DNA from: Ahaetulla prasina
Lineage: Eukaryota; Chordata; Lepidosauria; Squamata; Colubridae
Reading direction: 5' to 3'
DNA: 64,000 nt
NCBI RefSeq assembly: GCF_028640845.1
Contig: NC_080540.1
Span: forward strand, 162,192,438 to 162,256,437
Positions within the stretch are counted from its first letter, which is position 1, and each line of letters opens with the position of its first letter. The notes beneath the pieces were generated by a model, which was not told the origin of the DNA, did no database searches, and saw only the letters and a program-made list of their open reading frames with translations. The position numbers and the translations under genes were made by a program. Below are positions 10,106 to 21,127 of this stretch, piece after piece.

Positions 10106-10773
10106 GGTTGCAGGTATCTTCCCATATGTAACTCTGGTAAAGAAGTAACACAGTGGGGTTAGTAAGGCTGGCTTGGCTGAGGTAATTCTAATATGCTAAG
10201 TTTCCTATGCCCTGAGAATTTTTCAATTTGAAAATGCTCCCTCCCCCAATCTCCAATTTCTATGCTTGACTTGAACAATCTCATAAAATCCTGCCATGAG
10301 AGTTTCCTGAATGCGTAGATTAGTCATTAGTTTCACAATCGTATAACAATTGTCCATTATGTTTGAGCACAGAAGTTTAATTTTACTTTACACCTATTCC
10401 TGTGTAATGTTGGCAATTAACTTCTAATGGGCCTAATATCTTCTGACACAGATACAAAACTGGGAACTCGCCGGCTCTTGCTTTTTAAATGAAAATGGAG
10501 TAATTCCCGCCCCCCCCCCCTCCACCACATGGATAAATGGTTTCACCAACTTAAGAGGCTGTTAGAAGAAACACATCCGTGGCGAAATGGATGAACAGAA
10601 TGATGGGTCAGGCTGTCAACCAGTTAGGACTGTTGGGGAGAGATGGAGGAGGCATGCATGGGGTGCGGGGGATTGTAGAAGCTGTGATCTGCAAGGTTCA
10701 CGGGTGCTTTATTGTCGTTCCCACTTTTGGAGTATAGTGAAGTGTGATAGCTTCAAGAATCTGCCTTTTGGTC
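10102..10773. other. Unassigned sequence
   Basis: No gene or element recognised. A C run lies at 10509-10521. A short plus frame at 10587-10847 runs into the next MITE and is not credible. Confidence 0.5.
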
Positions 10774-10781
10774 TTCTAAAG

Positions 10782-10887
10782 CAGGGGTCTCCAACCTTGG
10801 CAATTTTAAGACTTGTGGACTTCAACTCCCAGAATACTGGGAATTGAAGTCCACGAGTCTTAAAGTTGTCAAGGTTGGAGACCCCTG
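10782..10887. mobile_element. Foldback hAT MITE, 106 bp
   Basis: An almost completely palindromic element. The left half CAGGGGTCTCCAACCTTGG...GACTTCAACTCCCAG mirrors the right half. It is flanked by a perfect 8-bp duplication TTCTAAAG (10774-10781 and 10888-10895). Transcripts would fold into one long hairpin. Confidence 0.92.
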
Positions 10888-11071
10888 TTCTAAAGAGCCA
10901 TGAAAAGAAAGAGGGGTAACAACAAGTGAATACAGCTTGCTGGCTGGGAAAAAGAATCCAAGCAATATATTAAAAACCTTTTATTACCTTTCCTCTGGCC
11001 ACCTTTTTTTTTTTTTTTTGCTATTTCCCCATGATGTTGCCTTTAAGTCATTCCCAGCCCATGCTCTAAAA

Positions 11072-12033
11072 CAGAGGTGTCAAACTAGATTTCATTGAGG
11101 GCCGCATTGGGTTTGATCTTGCAGAGCCAGTGGGCGTGGCCCAGTGGTGAAATGTAAAATTTGTTATTACCGGTTTTGTGGACGTGGCTTGGGGGGGTTG
11201 TAATGTGACCGGGTGGGCATGGCCAACTTTTTTTTTTACTTTTAAAAGCATTTTTTCTACGACCTCTTCAGCTGAAGAGATTGCAAAAAAATACTTTTAA
11301 AAGGCTCTGACGATCCCAGCTGAGTTACCTGGTCGTCAGAGGCTTTTGTTTTCTTTTAAAAGCACTTTTTTTGCTTTTAAAAGAAAAAAAAAGCCTCTGA
11401 TGATCAGGCAACTCAGCTGGGATCGTCAGAGCCTTTTAAGAGCATTTTTTCTACCAAAGGCTCTGATGATCAGGCAACTCAGCTGGGATCGGATGAAGAG
11501 GTTGTAGGAAAAATACTTCAAAAGGCTCTGACAATCCCAGTTGAGCCTCGCGATCATCAGAGCCTATTTTTTTACTTTTAAAAGCATTTTTTCGGCGGAA
11601 GAAAAAATGCTTTTAAAAGTTTTTAAAAAAACAACCTCTGATGATTGTACGGCTCAGCTTGGCATGAGGGGGGCAGGGATTTTTGCTACCAGTTCTACGA
11701 ACCACCCATCACCATTGCTACTAGATCAGGTGATCCGGTTCGAACCAGGAGCATTTCACCCCTCACTCATGTCAGGGGCACCTGTGGTGGCCTGAGCATT
11801 CTGCCAGCAAAAATGGCCTCCCAAGCTCCATTTTCAGTTGTGACGGCCTCCTGCAACCCTCTGCCAGCAAAAATGGAGCTTGTGAGGGCCACACGCAGCC
11901 CTCCCAAGCTCCATTTTCGCTGGCAGAGGCACCATGGGCTGGTCCTTCACTGTTTCCAGGGGGGCCCTTGGGCCAGATTTAAGCACCCCACGGGCTGGGA
12001 CTCAGCCCCCGGGCCTTGAGTTTGTCAGCCCTG
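11072..12033. mobile_element. hAT MITE (CAGAGGTGTCAAACT type) with nested MITE
   Basis: The ends are CAGAGGTGTCAAACTAGATT and GAGTTTGTCAGCCCTG. The flanking 8-mers are CTCTAAAA (11064-11071) and CTCTAAAT (12034-12041), 7 of 8 identical. A second element begins at 11142 and ends near 11764. The outer interior on the right has repeated GCCAGCAAAAATGG motifs in direct and inverted order (11800-11935). No transposase. Confidence 0.85.
11142..11764. mobile_element. Palindrome-rich MITE (group 3, copy 1), nested
   Basis: The ends CAGTGGTGAAATGTAAAATT and GAGCATTTCACCCCTC are inverted. The interior is a series of self-complementary blocks: ACTTTTAAAAGCATTTTTTC with its complement, and GATGATCAGGCAACTCAGCT with complementary partners. 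No clean 8-bp duplication is visible. A second copy is at 25170-25670. Confidence 0.75.
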
Positions 12034-12041
12034 CTCTAAAT

Positions 12042-12166
12042 CAAGGGTGGGCAACTATGGCCTCTTTATGGCCTATGGACTTCAACTCCCAGAATTCAAT
12101 GCTGGCTCAGGAGTTCTGGACGTTGAAGTTCACAGGTCATAAAGAGGTCATAGTTCCCCATCTCTG
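12042..12166. mobile_element. Short hAT MITE abutting the previous one
   Basis: A 125-bp near-palindrome from CAAGGGTGGGCAACTATGG to CATAGTTCCCCATCTCTG. It is flanked by CTCTAAAT at 12034-12041 and 12167-12174. The left copy is also the right-hand duplication of the element ending at 12033. Confidence 0.88.
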
Positions 12167-12418
12167 CTCTAAATAGTCATTTTCTCTATGAGTATTTTAA
12201 TAGCACTTTCTCCCTTATTCTGGCACCATTCAAAAAGTCTCAAAGTGTGAAATCTGTATTGAATTTTTCCATTCCTTTCCTCCAAGAGAAGTCACACAGC
12301 TAGTCTGTGATTTAAAACAGAGAAAATAAATAAGGGCCGGCAATGGGGTGGACATTTCACGCTGGTATTGTTTTCTGCCCACTTAAGGACAGGTGGAGAG
12401 TCCTTCAAGCCCTTAAGG

Positions 12419-12483
12419 CTGGCTGAGGAACTCTGGGAGTTGAAGTCCACAAGTCTTAAAAGAGCCAAATTTGCAGACCCCTG
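12419..12483. mobile_element. Left-truncated hAT MITE with intact duplication
   Basis: Only the right half (GAGTTGAAGTCCACAAGTC to TTTGCAGACCCCTG) survives, yet CCTTAAGG occurs on both sides (12411-12418 and 12484-12491). Confidence 0.65.
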
Positions 12484-12491
12484 CCTTAAGG

Positions 12492-12598
12492 TGTTAGTGG
12501 ACTTCAACTCCCAGAATTTCCCAGCCAGCCTACTGGTTGGAGACTTCTGGGAGCTAAAGTCCACCTGTCTTAAAGTTGCTAAGATTGAAAAACACTTT
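12492..12598. mobile_element. hAT MITE fragment of the same group
   Basis: TGGACTTCAACTCCCAGAAT followed by its inverted counterpart CTGGGAGCTAAAGTCCAC and TTGAAAAACACTT. The ends are degraded and there is no clear duplication. Confidence 0.6.
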
Positions 12599-12856
12599 AT
12601 ACAAGTTCACATCCAACTATTCCCAAACACCCAAAGAGGTGGTGAGCATTGCAAGATCTTGAGACGCTTCCTTAATTAACAGCCATAGGCTATTAGAGTT
12701 AATTATGCCCCAAGGAGAAAACAAATACACATTTTGAGGAGAGGGATTGGTAACAAACCTCTTTAGTGTAACAAGTAAAAACTTCTTTTGGAAAAAATAA
12801 GAGGGCTCAGCTTGCAATCTGGTCATTTGGATAGTCAGATCATCCTGCATTATGGG

Positions 12857-13124
12857 CAAGGGTGAAATCGAGCAGGTTTTGACAGGTTCTGGAGAACCGG
12901 TAGCAGAAATTTTGAGTAGTTCGGAGACCCGGCAAATACCACCTTTGACTGGCCCAGGAGTGGGGTGGGAATGGAGATTTTGCAATATCCTTCCCCCAGG
13001 AGTGGGGAGGAAATGGAGATTTTGCAGTATCCTTCCCCTGCCATGCCCACCAAGCCACACCTGCCATGCCAAACCCGCCACGCCCACAGAACCGGCAGTA
13101 AAAAAAAATTGGATTTTACCATGG
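12857..13124 (-). mobile_element. hAT MITE group 1 (2 modules)
   Basis: Minus-oriented copy from CAAGGGTGAAATCGAGCAGG to GGATTTTACCATGG. It contains two copies of the 42-bp module (TTTTGCARTATCCTTCCCC) and the CCACGCCCACAGAACCGGC block. The flanks ATTATGGG and ATTACAGG are only a partial duplication. Confidence 0.8.
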
Positions 13125-14122
13125 ATTACAGGTTTCTAATGGGGAGCCAGAAATACAGAGTGTATTACAGTAGTTAAGATCCTTGTCTATGTTTGGACAA
13201 TGTGAGGTCATTAGTATCAGGGCAGTGCAACCACAACTGGCCACCAGCCAATGAGTGAAAGAGGACAGAGTAGTGGTCAGATGGGAGCTCTATATCTAAG
13301 TTTCTGGAGAGGACATCAGTCAGAATGACCTCTTGTCTGCTTTCTATTGGACTGCAGCCAAGGTGACTTAACTAGTTTAACTTAATTCTCCCTTAATGTG
13401 ACTCCAGCCAAATAATCCAAAAAAGGCATAAAGATTCAAGAGTAACATCATGCTGTGATGAATGCTGCATCAATATTTGGCTGATAGGATTAAGTGCCTT
13501 GAAATCTGTATGCTGCACTGTCCATGTCATCTGTACCAAATTACAATATGTCAAAGTCATGGCAAACATACAGTGATAATCATACGCTTGTTGTCGTTTG
13601 CCCCGGACACCATGTACACCAATACTTCATCTAGAGCAATGGATCTTAGCTGTAGGTGTGCATGTTCATTAAACTTAGTTCTCTTAAATCATATTCATCA
13701 GACCAAGAGAGAAGCAATGTAATATGTAACACTCTCTCTATAATCTATACCCTGCCCTGGGTTATGAGAAAGGACAGACTGTTCCCAATGGAAGTACAGG
13801 GGGAAACTACTTGTCTTGAGTAATGACTATGTAAATATGTTCAGCAAAGTTTGCATCCAGGAGAAGATGGGCAAGGGTTAACACGACAATCTGAAGTTAT
13901 ATGCAGACATCACAGGAATGGGGCTGATGGACATGGCATAAAGGAATGATATCAACTATTTACCTTCATGTGCAAAAATATGTCAATAGAGATGAGTCTG
14001 AAGATGCTCGCTGTAACAATGAAATTATGACTTGCAGCATAACAATTATTGTCTGACACCTATCCTGAATTCACCTTGAGAAAGGAATTCACAAGAGGGG
14101 AGGGGAAGAACTGAGCCCTTTC
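13125..14122. other. Unassigned sequence, about 1 kb
   Basis: No gene or repeat recognised. The short frame at 13462-13722 has no domain. Confidence 0.5.
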
Positions 14123-14130
14123 ATCTAGTT

Positions 14131-14267
14131 CGGGGAGGTCTCCAACCTTGGCAACTTTAAGCCTGGAGGATTTCAATTCCCAGAATCCCCCAGCCAGCTT
14201 TGCTGTCTGGGGAATTCTGGGAATTGAAGTCCTTCAGGCTTAAAGTTGCTAAGGTTGGAGACTCCTG
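14131..14267. mobile_element. Foldback hAT MITE, 137 bp
   Basis: The arms GGTCTCCAACCTTGGCAACT and AGTTGCTAAGGTTGGAGACT mirror each other across AATCCCCCAGCCAGC. Perfect 8-bp duplication ATCTAGTT at 14123-14130 and 14268-14275. Confidence 0.9.
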
Positions 14268-14314
14268 ATCTAGTTTACCTCCCTAAATCCCATCTCAGCC
14301 ATTCCACTCTGGGG

Positions 14315-15475
14315 ATTTTTATTTATTTTATTTTTATTTATTTATTTATTTTATTTATTTTGTCACAACATCATACAAAAAGATTATATAGTATATACAC
14401 ATATAAACATATATAGGAAGAAGAAAAGAAAAACAATAGGACAGGAACGGTAGGCACGTTTGTGCGCTTATGCACGCCCCTTATGGTCCTCTTAGGAATG
14501 GGGTGAGGTCAATAGTAGAAAGTTTTTGGTTAAAGCTTTTAGGATTATGGGAAGAGACCACAGAGTCAGGTAAAGTATTCCAAGCACTGATGATTCTGTT
14601 GCAGAAGTCATATTTTCTGCAATCTAGATTAAAGCGGTTTACATTAAGTTTAAATCTATTGGTTGCCCTTGTATTATTGCAATTAAAGCTGAAGTAGTCT
14701 TTGACAGGAAGGACATTACAATAGATGATTCTGTGAGTTAAACTTAGGTCTTGTCGAAGGCGACGGAGTTCCAAGTTTTCTAAGCCTAGGATTTCAAGTC
14801 TGGTGGGATAAGGTATTTTGTTGTTTTCAGAGGAATGGAGAACTCTTCTTGTAAAATATTTCTGGACACGTTCAATTGTATTGATGTCAGAGATGTGGTG
14901 AGGGTTCCAAACAGGTGAGCTGTATTCTAGAATTGGTCTAGCAAATGTTTTATATGCTCTGGTTAGTAGTGTGGTGTTTTTGGAAAAGAAGCTACGCAAA
15001 ATTAGGTTTACAACTCTTAGAGCTTTTTTTGCTATGTAGTTGCAGTGGGCTTTGGCACTTAGATCATTTGACATGAAAACTCCAAGGTCTTTAACGGGAT
15101 GAAGGTCGTCTGTAAGGTAATGTCCATCTAGTATGTACTTAGTTTTAGGGTTCTTTTTTCCTATATGTAAGACTGAGCATTTGCTGGTTGAAATTTGGAG
15201 CTGCCAATTTTTAGACCAAGCGGTTAGATGGTCAAGGTCGTTTTGAATTATAGAAGTGTTATCTGTGGTGTTAAATAGTTTGACATCGTCAGCAAAGAGA
15301 ACACAATTACTTGAGATATGGTCACAAAGATCATTAATGTATAGAATAAAGAGTGTTGGTCCAAGGACGCTGCCTTAAGGAACGCCACTCTTGACAGGAA
15401 CAGGATTTGATAAAGCATTGCCGATTTTGACCACTTGTTGTCTGTTAGACAGAAAAGCAGAAAAGATTTTTAAAT
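14315..15475 (-). mobile_element. CR1/L3-like LINE, reverse transcriptase part (copy 2)
   Basis: The minus-strand element begins (3' end) with a (AAATA)n-type tail at about 14315-14360. The coding frame runs down from about 15470 and remains open from 15374 to 14481 (about 298 codons), in one frame with the part upstream of a single TAA at 15375-15377. That TAA falls in the conserved GVPxGSVLGP block. FADD, the RT catalytic box, is encoded at 15284-15295. Further on are DLGVFMSNDLSAKAHCNYI, LTRAYKTFARPILEYSSPVW and the YPTRLEILGLENLELRRLRQ segment. The 5' half is missing. The family belongs to the CR1/Jockey-type LINEs by motif order. Confidence 0.88.
14481..15374 (-). pseudogene. LINE reverse transcriptase C-terminal half
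   Basis: An open frame of about 298 codons downstream of the nonsense codon at 15375-15377. It includes the FADD catalytic box and the thumb and connection region ending in LNTLPDSVVSSHNPKSF-type sequence. It is the best-preserved member of the family represented also at 5422-6300 and 52860-53046. In an intact element this protein would nick DNA and reverse-transcribe its RNA. Here the N-terminal endonuclease and RT fingers are absent. Confidence 0.85.
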
Positions 15476-16191
15476 ACGGTCATGATCACCTGAAATTGAG
15501 TGCTTCTCTTCCTTTCTCTGGGGCTTCCAGCATCTGTACTCCTTGTGACAGAGAAGATATTTGACTGCCAGACAAATTATACTTGGGGTGGGGGTGGGGA
15601 AAGGCATCTGGGAATGTTTTAGTCCAGACTTTCCTGAAGTTTCCTGATCCTAAAACCCTGGTTCAGTAGCAGCAGCCTGGTCTACTTCCAGGTGATTTTG
15701 CAGACTTGGATATAACTACCGTAGCTTAGCTTCCTCCTCCAGCTATTGCTAGTCCAATTACATAAATCTACAGTCTAGCAAGTTTCTGTCAGAGCCCAAT
15801 TCCAGGGCTAACTCTTTAATCGTCATTTAACAAGTCTCTTTCCTCCTTCCCTTCCCTTGGTCAGAATAAACAACATGTGAAAATGATCTTTATGATGGGG
15901 AGAGCATTGAAAGAAAACAGGTACACATTTTCTTCCGCATTAAGAAGCTTCATAAGAGATGGAGATAGAAAGAATGGAGAAAGCAGGTAGCAAAAAAGAA
16001 AAGAAAAGAAAATCACCTTGCTTTCTAAATTCCCTATGGCAGAACCGACATTTTGAAACCCACTTAATGTTTGATAGTTAATCCAATTTTTTATAAGCAG
16101 TAGTGATTAGAATTCACACAGGCTTTGCCTCTATGGAATCAGAAAAAGAGGAGCCAGGATGGGTAGGACTGCTCAAACAAACTGGGTACAT
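15476..16191. other. Unassigned sequence
   Basis: No gene or repeat recognised. A short A-rich (GAAAA)n patch lies near 15993-16012. Confidence 0.5.
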
Positions 16192-16199
16192 ATTTAGAG

Positions 16200-16452
16200 C
16201 AGAGGTGGGTTTCAGCAGGTTCTGACCAGTTCTGGAAAACCGGTAGCAGAAATTTTGAGTAGTTTGGAGAACCGGTAGTAAAAATTCTGATTGGACCCGT
16301 CCCCATCTATTCTCTGCCTCCCAAGTCCCAGCTGATCGGGAGAAAATGGAGATTTTACAGTATCCTTCCCCTGCCACACCCACCAAGCCATGCCACGCCC
16401 ACCAAGCTACACCCACAGAACCGGTAGTAAAATTTTTTGAAACCCACCACTG
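16200..16452 (-). mobile_element. hAT MITE group 1 (1 module)
   Basis: 253 bp from CAGAGGTGGGTTTCAGCAGG to TGAAACCCACCACTG, with a perfect 8-bp duplication ATTTAGAG (16192-16199 and 16453-16460). One 42-bp module is present at about 16335-16370. Confidence 0.92.
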
Positions 16453-16465
16453 ATTTAGAGACAGG

Positions 16466-16612
16466 GTTTCACCACTGTTTCTCAACTTTGGCCATTTTAA
16501 GATGTGTGGTCTTCAACTCCCAGAATTCATCAGCCAGCATGCTAATGGAGGGATTCTGGGAGTTGAAGTCCACACATTTTAAAGTGGGCCAAAGTTGAAA
16601 AACACTAGTTTG
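16466..16612. mobile_element. Foldback hAT MITE
   Basis: The inverted halves are TTTCTCAACTTTGGCCATTT and GGGCCAAAGTTGAAAAACAC around CAGAATTCATCAGCCAGC. It is in the same group as 10782 and 14131. The duplication is not readable. Confidence 0.75.
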
Positions 16613-17422
16613 GACAATGGAGAAAGAGGGTGGGGGACCAACAAGTAGGATTAAGAAGCTGTGGATATCTTTCAATAATACAAAAAGAAGCAAAAGGGAG
16701 AAATGCAAATTTAAAAAAAAATAGTGGGAGATTTCTAATTGATGCCTCAAATCAGCCAGATGAGAAAGCCAGAGTATATACATGAAAAGTGTTTGAAATC
16801 TGAGAATTAGGTTAGTATCAGATATAAAGAGATAGACTTTTTCTCATCTGTATCATGCTTTGGTAAAAGCATATTATTATCAGCATAATAATTTTCATTT
16901 TGGGAAGTATAATTCAATAATTTTTGGCAGGCCTTGCTTGCAACACTCGATAACCAAGTGTTGAAATCCATATAGAGATGATACATTCGGGATTTGGGTT
17001 CCTGCACATGATTATTTTTTGCCTTCTCCCCTGATTGCAGCTGGCTGGAAAGGATTAACAGCGCAGACCCCGATTTATATATTTGTTCAGTGGACAACGG
17101 ATAATACAATGTGAAGTATTGTAAAATGCACCATAAAATCAAAGAAACACAGGTGCAAACAGTCATAAAGCAGCATTAACATTTAAAATTGCATAGCAAA
17201 ATAAAATATTGCACAGGGTTAAGAGCATGATGGAACAGTAAAAGTCTTTCTTGCCAGTCTGAATTGAAACCAAGACATGGCCCTTTCATTGCCCTCAGAA
17301 AGGAAATTCACAGCTGCGGCACTGCTACCAAAAAGGCCCTGTTTTAAGACCTCACCTAACTATAGCTGTGGGATATATAGCAGAACCCCAATTATGTCTG
17401 CAAATGTATGATTTAGTTATAC
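16613..17422. other. Unassigned sequence
   Basis: No gene recognised. Frames at 16469-16783 and 16807-17166 (minus) have no domain signature; the first overlaps the MITE. Confidence 0.5.
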
Positions 17423-17430
17423 ATTTGCAG

Positions 17431-17591
17431 CAGTGGTGGGTTGCTACCGGTTCGCCCCGGTTTGGACGAACTAGTAGCGGCGGTGGCGGGAGGCTCTGCC
17501 CACCTGCCCGGATGCTTCTGCGCATACGTAGAAGTGTTGCATGCACACCCACGAGCGAACCGGTAGCAACGGGTTTTGAAGCCCGCCCCTG
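17431..17591. mobile_element. Short hAT MITE, 161 bp
   Basis: The ends CAGTGGTGGGTTGCTACCGG and CGGTAGCAACGGGTTTTGAA...CCCCTG are inverted, enclosing a GC-rich loop. The flanks ATTTGCAG (17423-17430) and ATTTGTAG (17592-17599) match at 7 of 8. Confidence 0.85.
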
Positions 17592-17741
17592 ATTTGTAGA
17601 CATAATTACTTTAGGAAGGAGGCAGCCTTTTAAAGACCAAAAGCCAACCTATATGGAAATTATGGTAAGTCCCTGTAGGTTGACCGTATATATGCATCCT
17701 CTATGGAACTGTCTTTCTTTGTAAGAAGTATATTGTAGGAA

Positions 17742-17812
17742 TGCCTCTCTCCCCCCCCTTCTCTCTTCTCTCTCTCTCTCTCTCTCTCTTCCTCCCTCCC
17801 CCCCATCTCTCT
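17742..17812. repeat. (TC)n pyrimidine microsatellite
   Basis: Mixed C and CT runs, pure TC at about 17768-17788. Confidence 0.95.
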
Positions 17813-17879
17813 ATCTTTGAGTCAGTCTTGACATGACTCAAAGAAAGTACATGAAAAAGTCCATGCAATTTTTCCCCCA

Positions 17880-18062
17880 CATCATTTTTCCAAAGTGGTT
17901 TCCTTCTTCCGAAGAAGTGTTTTGATTTTCTTCGAAAGGCTGAAAGAAAGTGAGTGGCCCAAGGTCACTCAGCTGGCTTTTAACCTAAGATGGGGCTAGA
18001 ACTTACAAAGTCCTGGTTTCTAGCTTTAACCAAACTGACTTCTTAATCAAATCCCCTCAAAA
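17880..18062 (-). mobile_element. tRNA/MIR-like SINE fragment
   Basis: In minus orientation: GGTTTCTAGCTTTAACCAAA is the tRNA-like head and GTGGCCCAAGGTCACTCAGC the body block shared with other copies of this SINE type. The ends are unclear. Confidence 0.55.
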
Positions 18063-18405
18063 CAAGCCATCCTTCTTTCCTTAGATGCTGTCTCAACACA
18101 GACTGTGTTTTTCAAAAAAGGGTATCTATAACATGTCCTGTTTACAACAATTCCGATATAGTCCAGTTAGATGCAAGGTGTCACTGTTTGATACATTGGA
18201 GATCTGCAAGTTCTAAAATTCTGTGCTGGCATTATGGAAAAGCAGAAGACGAGGAAAATGGAATGAGTTCTGTGCTTTTTCTTGGAGAAAGAACAAAGGC
18301 ATAGAAAAGGCTGAGATCTAAGGGCCCAGAATGATCTTGTTCCCCATAGACAATGAATTGAAATTATCTATCTAGTTAGGAGATAGTTAGGATGTCTAGA
18401 ATGGT

Positions 18406-18632
18406 GGTATTGCAGTGGTTAGAATGCAGTATTGCAGGCTGACTCTGCCGACTGCCAGGAGTTCAATCCTGATGGGCTCAAGATGGATTCAGCCTTCCAT
18501 CATTCTGAGGTCAGTAAAATGAGGACCCAGATTGTTGGTGGCAATATGCTGACTCTTTAAGATGCTTAGAGACGGTTGTAAAGCACTGTGAAGCGGTATG
18601 TAAGTCTAAGTGCTACTACTATTGCCATTGCT
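18406..18632 (+). mobile_element. SINE with shared central domain (type 2, copy 1)
   Basis: The tRNA-like head is GCAGTGGTTAGAATGCAGTA, with GAGTTCAATCC as the B box. The central domain is CAGCCTTCCATCATTC then AAAATGAGGACCCAGATTGT. The tail is GAAGCGGTATGTAAGTCTAA with a (TATTGC)-like end. Confidence 0.8.
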
Positions 18633-19578
18633 AGGATTGTAATTCCAGCAATTCCTAAACTGGTCCTCCCAATAACAGTGGCTGTTATTGAAGAGGATGA
18701 TATTGTGTGGCGGGATGGGGGGAGAGACATTTTAGGCTGAATCTTTACTAAAAACATGAGTCAGATTGACCATCCTTCCCTTTTTCCTGAAAGATGAGGG
18801 ACAGGGGGTGGTTGGTGGAAGAAAATTATCATCTTCTTCACAAATCACAATTCCCTAGGTGCACTGGGAGAAGACATGACAGTTAACCTTGTGTAAAACC
18901 CAATATAAGCTTATTGACAGAGTCGAATCTTTCTTCTGTTCCTGAGCTGTCTTTTTCTAGTTGTGAGATTTATTGTGTAAATTGGATAATTTAATGACTC
19001 TCGGTAGCTAGGCTTTGCTGTTTAATGATAGTAAATTAGATTATAAAAAACCCAAGAATCAATTTGAACTATATTTTAATGATCAGCTACATTATTCTTC
19101 TTGGTAATGGCAATGGTAATTTGTTTTTGCATATTATTCAAAGGCTGAGCCTTGACTATTTCTAATGTTGTAAAATGCAAAACTCTTTATGGATAAATAA
19201 AATGCAGAAGGCAAGGGAGGATGTGAAGGCTCAGTATCCCTGTTTATTTTCCAGCCTAGATCCTGCTGTGATCCTGAATTCAGCTCAAGCTGGTTCATAT
19301 GGAGACTTTCCTGTCTTGTTCCTTATTCCAGAAGAGTGTTGTGGACTTATATCTCTGGAATCTTCACAACACTCTCTACTCCTGTGAAAAAGTAGCCCAA
19401 ACAGTAATTGAATACCACAGGGAGAGTTGTGCCATGAAGCAACAGAGAGAGGTAGAACATGTAGCATTAAGAAGTCCCCATTGCCACCACAGCTAGTCAG
19501 CTGCCCAGCCAGGCTGATTCTAGGTTTGGAGGTTCTGACATACATATTGGAGAGCCCAGTTTGAAAAAAAATCAGACC
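18633..19578. other. Unassigned sequence
   Basis: No gene or repeat recognised. Short frames at 19175-19602 lack any domain. Confidence 0.5.
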
Positions 19579-19586
19579 GAATGAAA

Positions 19587-19903
19587 CAGTGGTGGGTTTC
19601 AAATTTTTTTTCTACCGGTTCTGCGGGCGTGACTTAGTGGGCGTGGCAGGGGAAGGATATTGTAAAATCTCCATTCCCACTCCACTCCTGGGGGAAGGAT
19701 ACTGCAAAATCTCCATTCCCACCCCACTCCAGGGGAAGGTTACTGCAAAATCCCCATTTCCTCCCGATCAGCTGGGACTTGGGAGGCAGAGAATAGATGG
19801 GGGAAGGGCCAGTCAGAATTTTTACTACCGGTTCTCCAAACTACTCAAAATTTCCACTACCGGTTCTCCAGAACTGGTCAGAACCTGCTGAAACCCACCT
19901 CTG
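19587..19903 (+). mobile_element. hAT MITE group 1 (3 modules), reference copy
   Basis: 317 bp from CAGTGGTGGGTTTCAAATTT to GCTGAAACCCACCTCTG. Perfect 8-bp duplication GAATGAAA at 19579-19586 and 19904-19911, which fixes the family as hAT-type. It contains three 42-bp modules (GGGGAAGGATACTGCAAAAT) and CTACCGGTTCT blocks near both ends. No coding capacity; mobilised in trans. Confidence 0.95.
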
Positions 19904-19911
19904 GAATGAAA

Positions 19912-20751
19912 GTCCCCAAAAGACTGAGGAAGTGCCTGTGCTGCTAGGTACAAGCCAAGGGGTGAGACTGAGGATTGGGGAAAACCCACACTAGATTCTA
20001 GATTCAAGCTGATAGGTGCTAGGCTGATTCTACTCGATAAGAGTCACAGGGCTGTGATACTGGCTGAAGTATTTTAGATGCACCCATAACACAACAGCCA
20101 TGTAGTTTGCCTAAACACTACCTTTAACACTGGAAGAGCTAAGGATGACTCTTAGGCTACCCTGGTATCAGCTGGGAATGAGATGAAGGCGGTATATTGA
20201 GAACATGGTAGAAAAAAGAGGATTGTGGGACATGTTTAAGCTGTGGAAAGGTATAATGGGGAAAGGACTACAGTATTTCTACCATCTGCTGTGAGGAACT
20301 TATTTTAGCCTTGCAATTTGCACAAGGGTATGTCCAGACAAACAGAAGAGTTATTTGGCAATTGACCTTTTCTCTTCCCAATCCTCCCATCCTTCAGATT
20401 GTCTTGATTTTCCTTCTTCACTGATAAAGTTTTTGCACTTACTTCAGTGTGAAAAAATGCATACAGATTAGTTTAGATTTTAAATTATCCCGTACTGTAG
20501 CATTTCTGAGCAGCTTTAATAGTGTGAACCTTGGGAGACAGGGGAAAAAGCCAGAGCCAAGGAAGACAAGAGATAGCTTAGACTGCAGAAGGTAAGGTTG
20601 GCTGCTCTCCAGATATATCCAGAAAAAGACAGGAAGGAAGAAAGGCGCTTGTGTTGTACCATAACAGAGTCTTGGTTTGTTTAACTGGTAGCCATTCTCC
20701 AATAGACTGAAGACAGCAGTCATTTCCAATTAGGAAAAATTTCTATCAGTT
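19912..20751. other. Unassigned sequence
   Basis: No gene or repeat recognised. Confidence 0.5.
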
Positions 20752-20759
20752 TATTAAGG

Positions 20760-21127
20760 CAGGGATCCCTAACCTGCAGGCCGCAGCCCACTACTGGGGC
20801 ACCGCCCGTTCAAAACCAGGCCATGGAAGAGATGGGCAAATATGTGCGCATGAAGCTCCACTCACATTAGTGGAAGGTAAAGTCCATTTACTCAAAGGGA
20901 GCTTTGTGCACGAGTGCAAGTGCCTGCTACTCACCCGAGTGAAGCTTCTTGTACAAGCGCAAACTCCCTCCACTCGTGCACGGAGCTCCATTCGTGTGAG
21001 TGGATGGCGCACATGCCCACCATTTGCACAAATGTGCACGTGTACATGCACATGGTCCTGCCACTCACACGCTCCCCCACCCCTGCACCTGGCCGGGCCG
21101 CCATACTGGAAAGGTTGGCAACCACTG
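20760..21127. mobile_element. hAT MITE, 368 bp
   Basis: The ends CAGGGATCCCTAACCTGCAG and GGAAAGGTTGGCAACCACTG are inverted. The interior is GC-rich with repeated CACTCGTGCAC-like blocks in both orientations. Flanks TATTAAGG and CATTAAGC match at 6 of 8. Confidence 0.78.
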
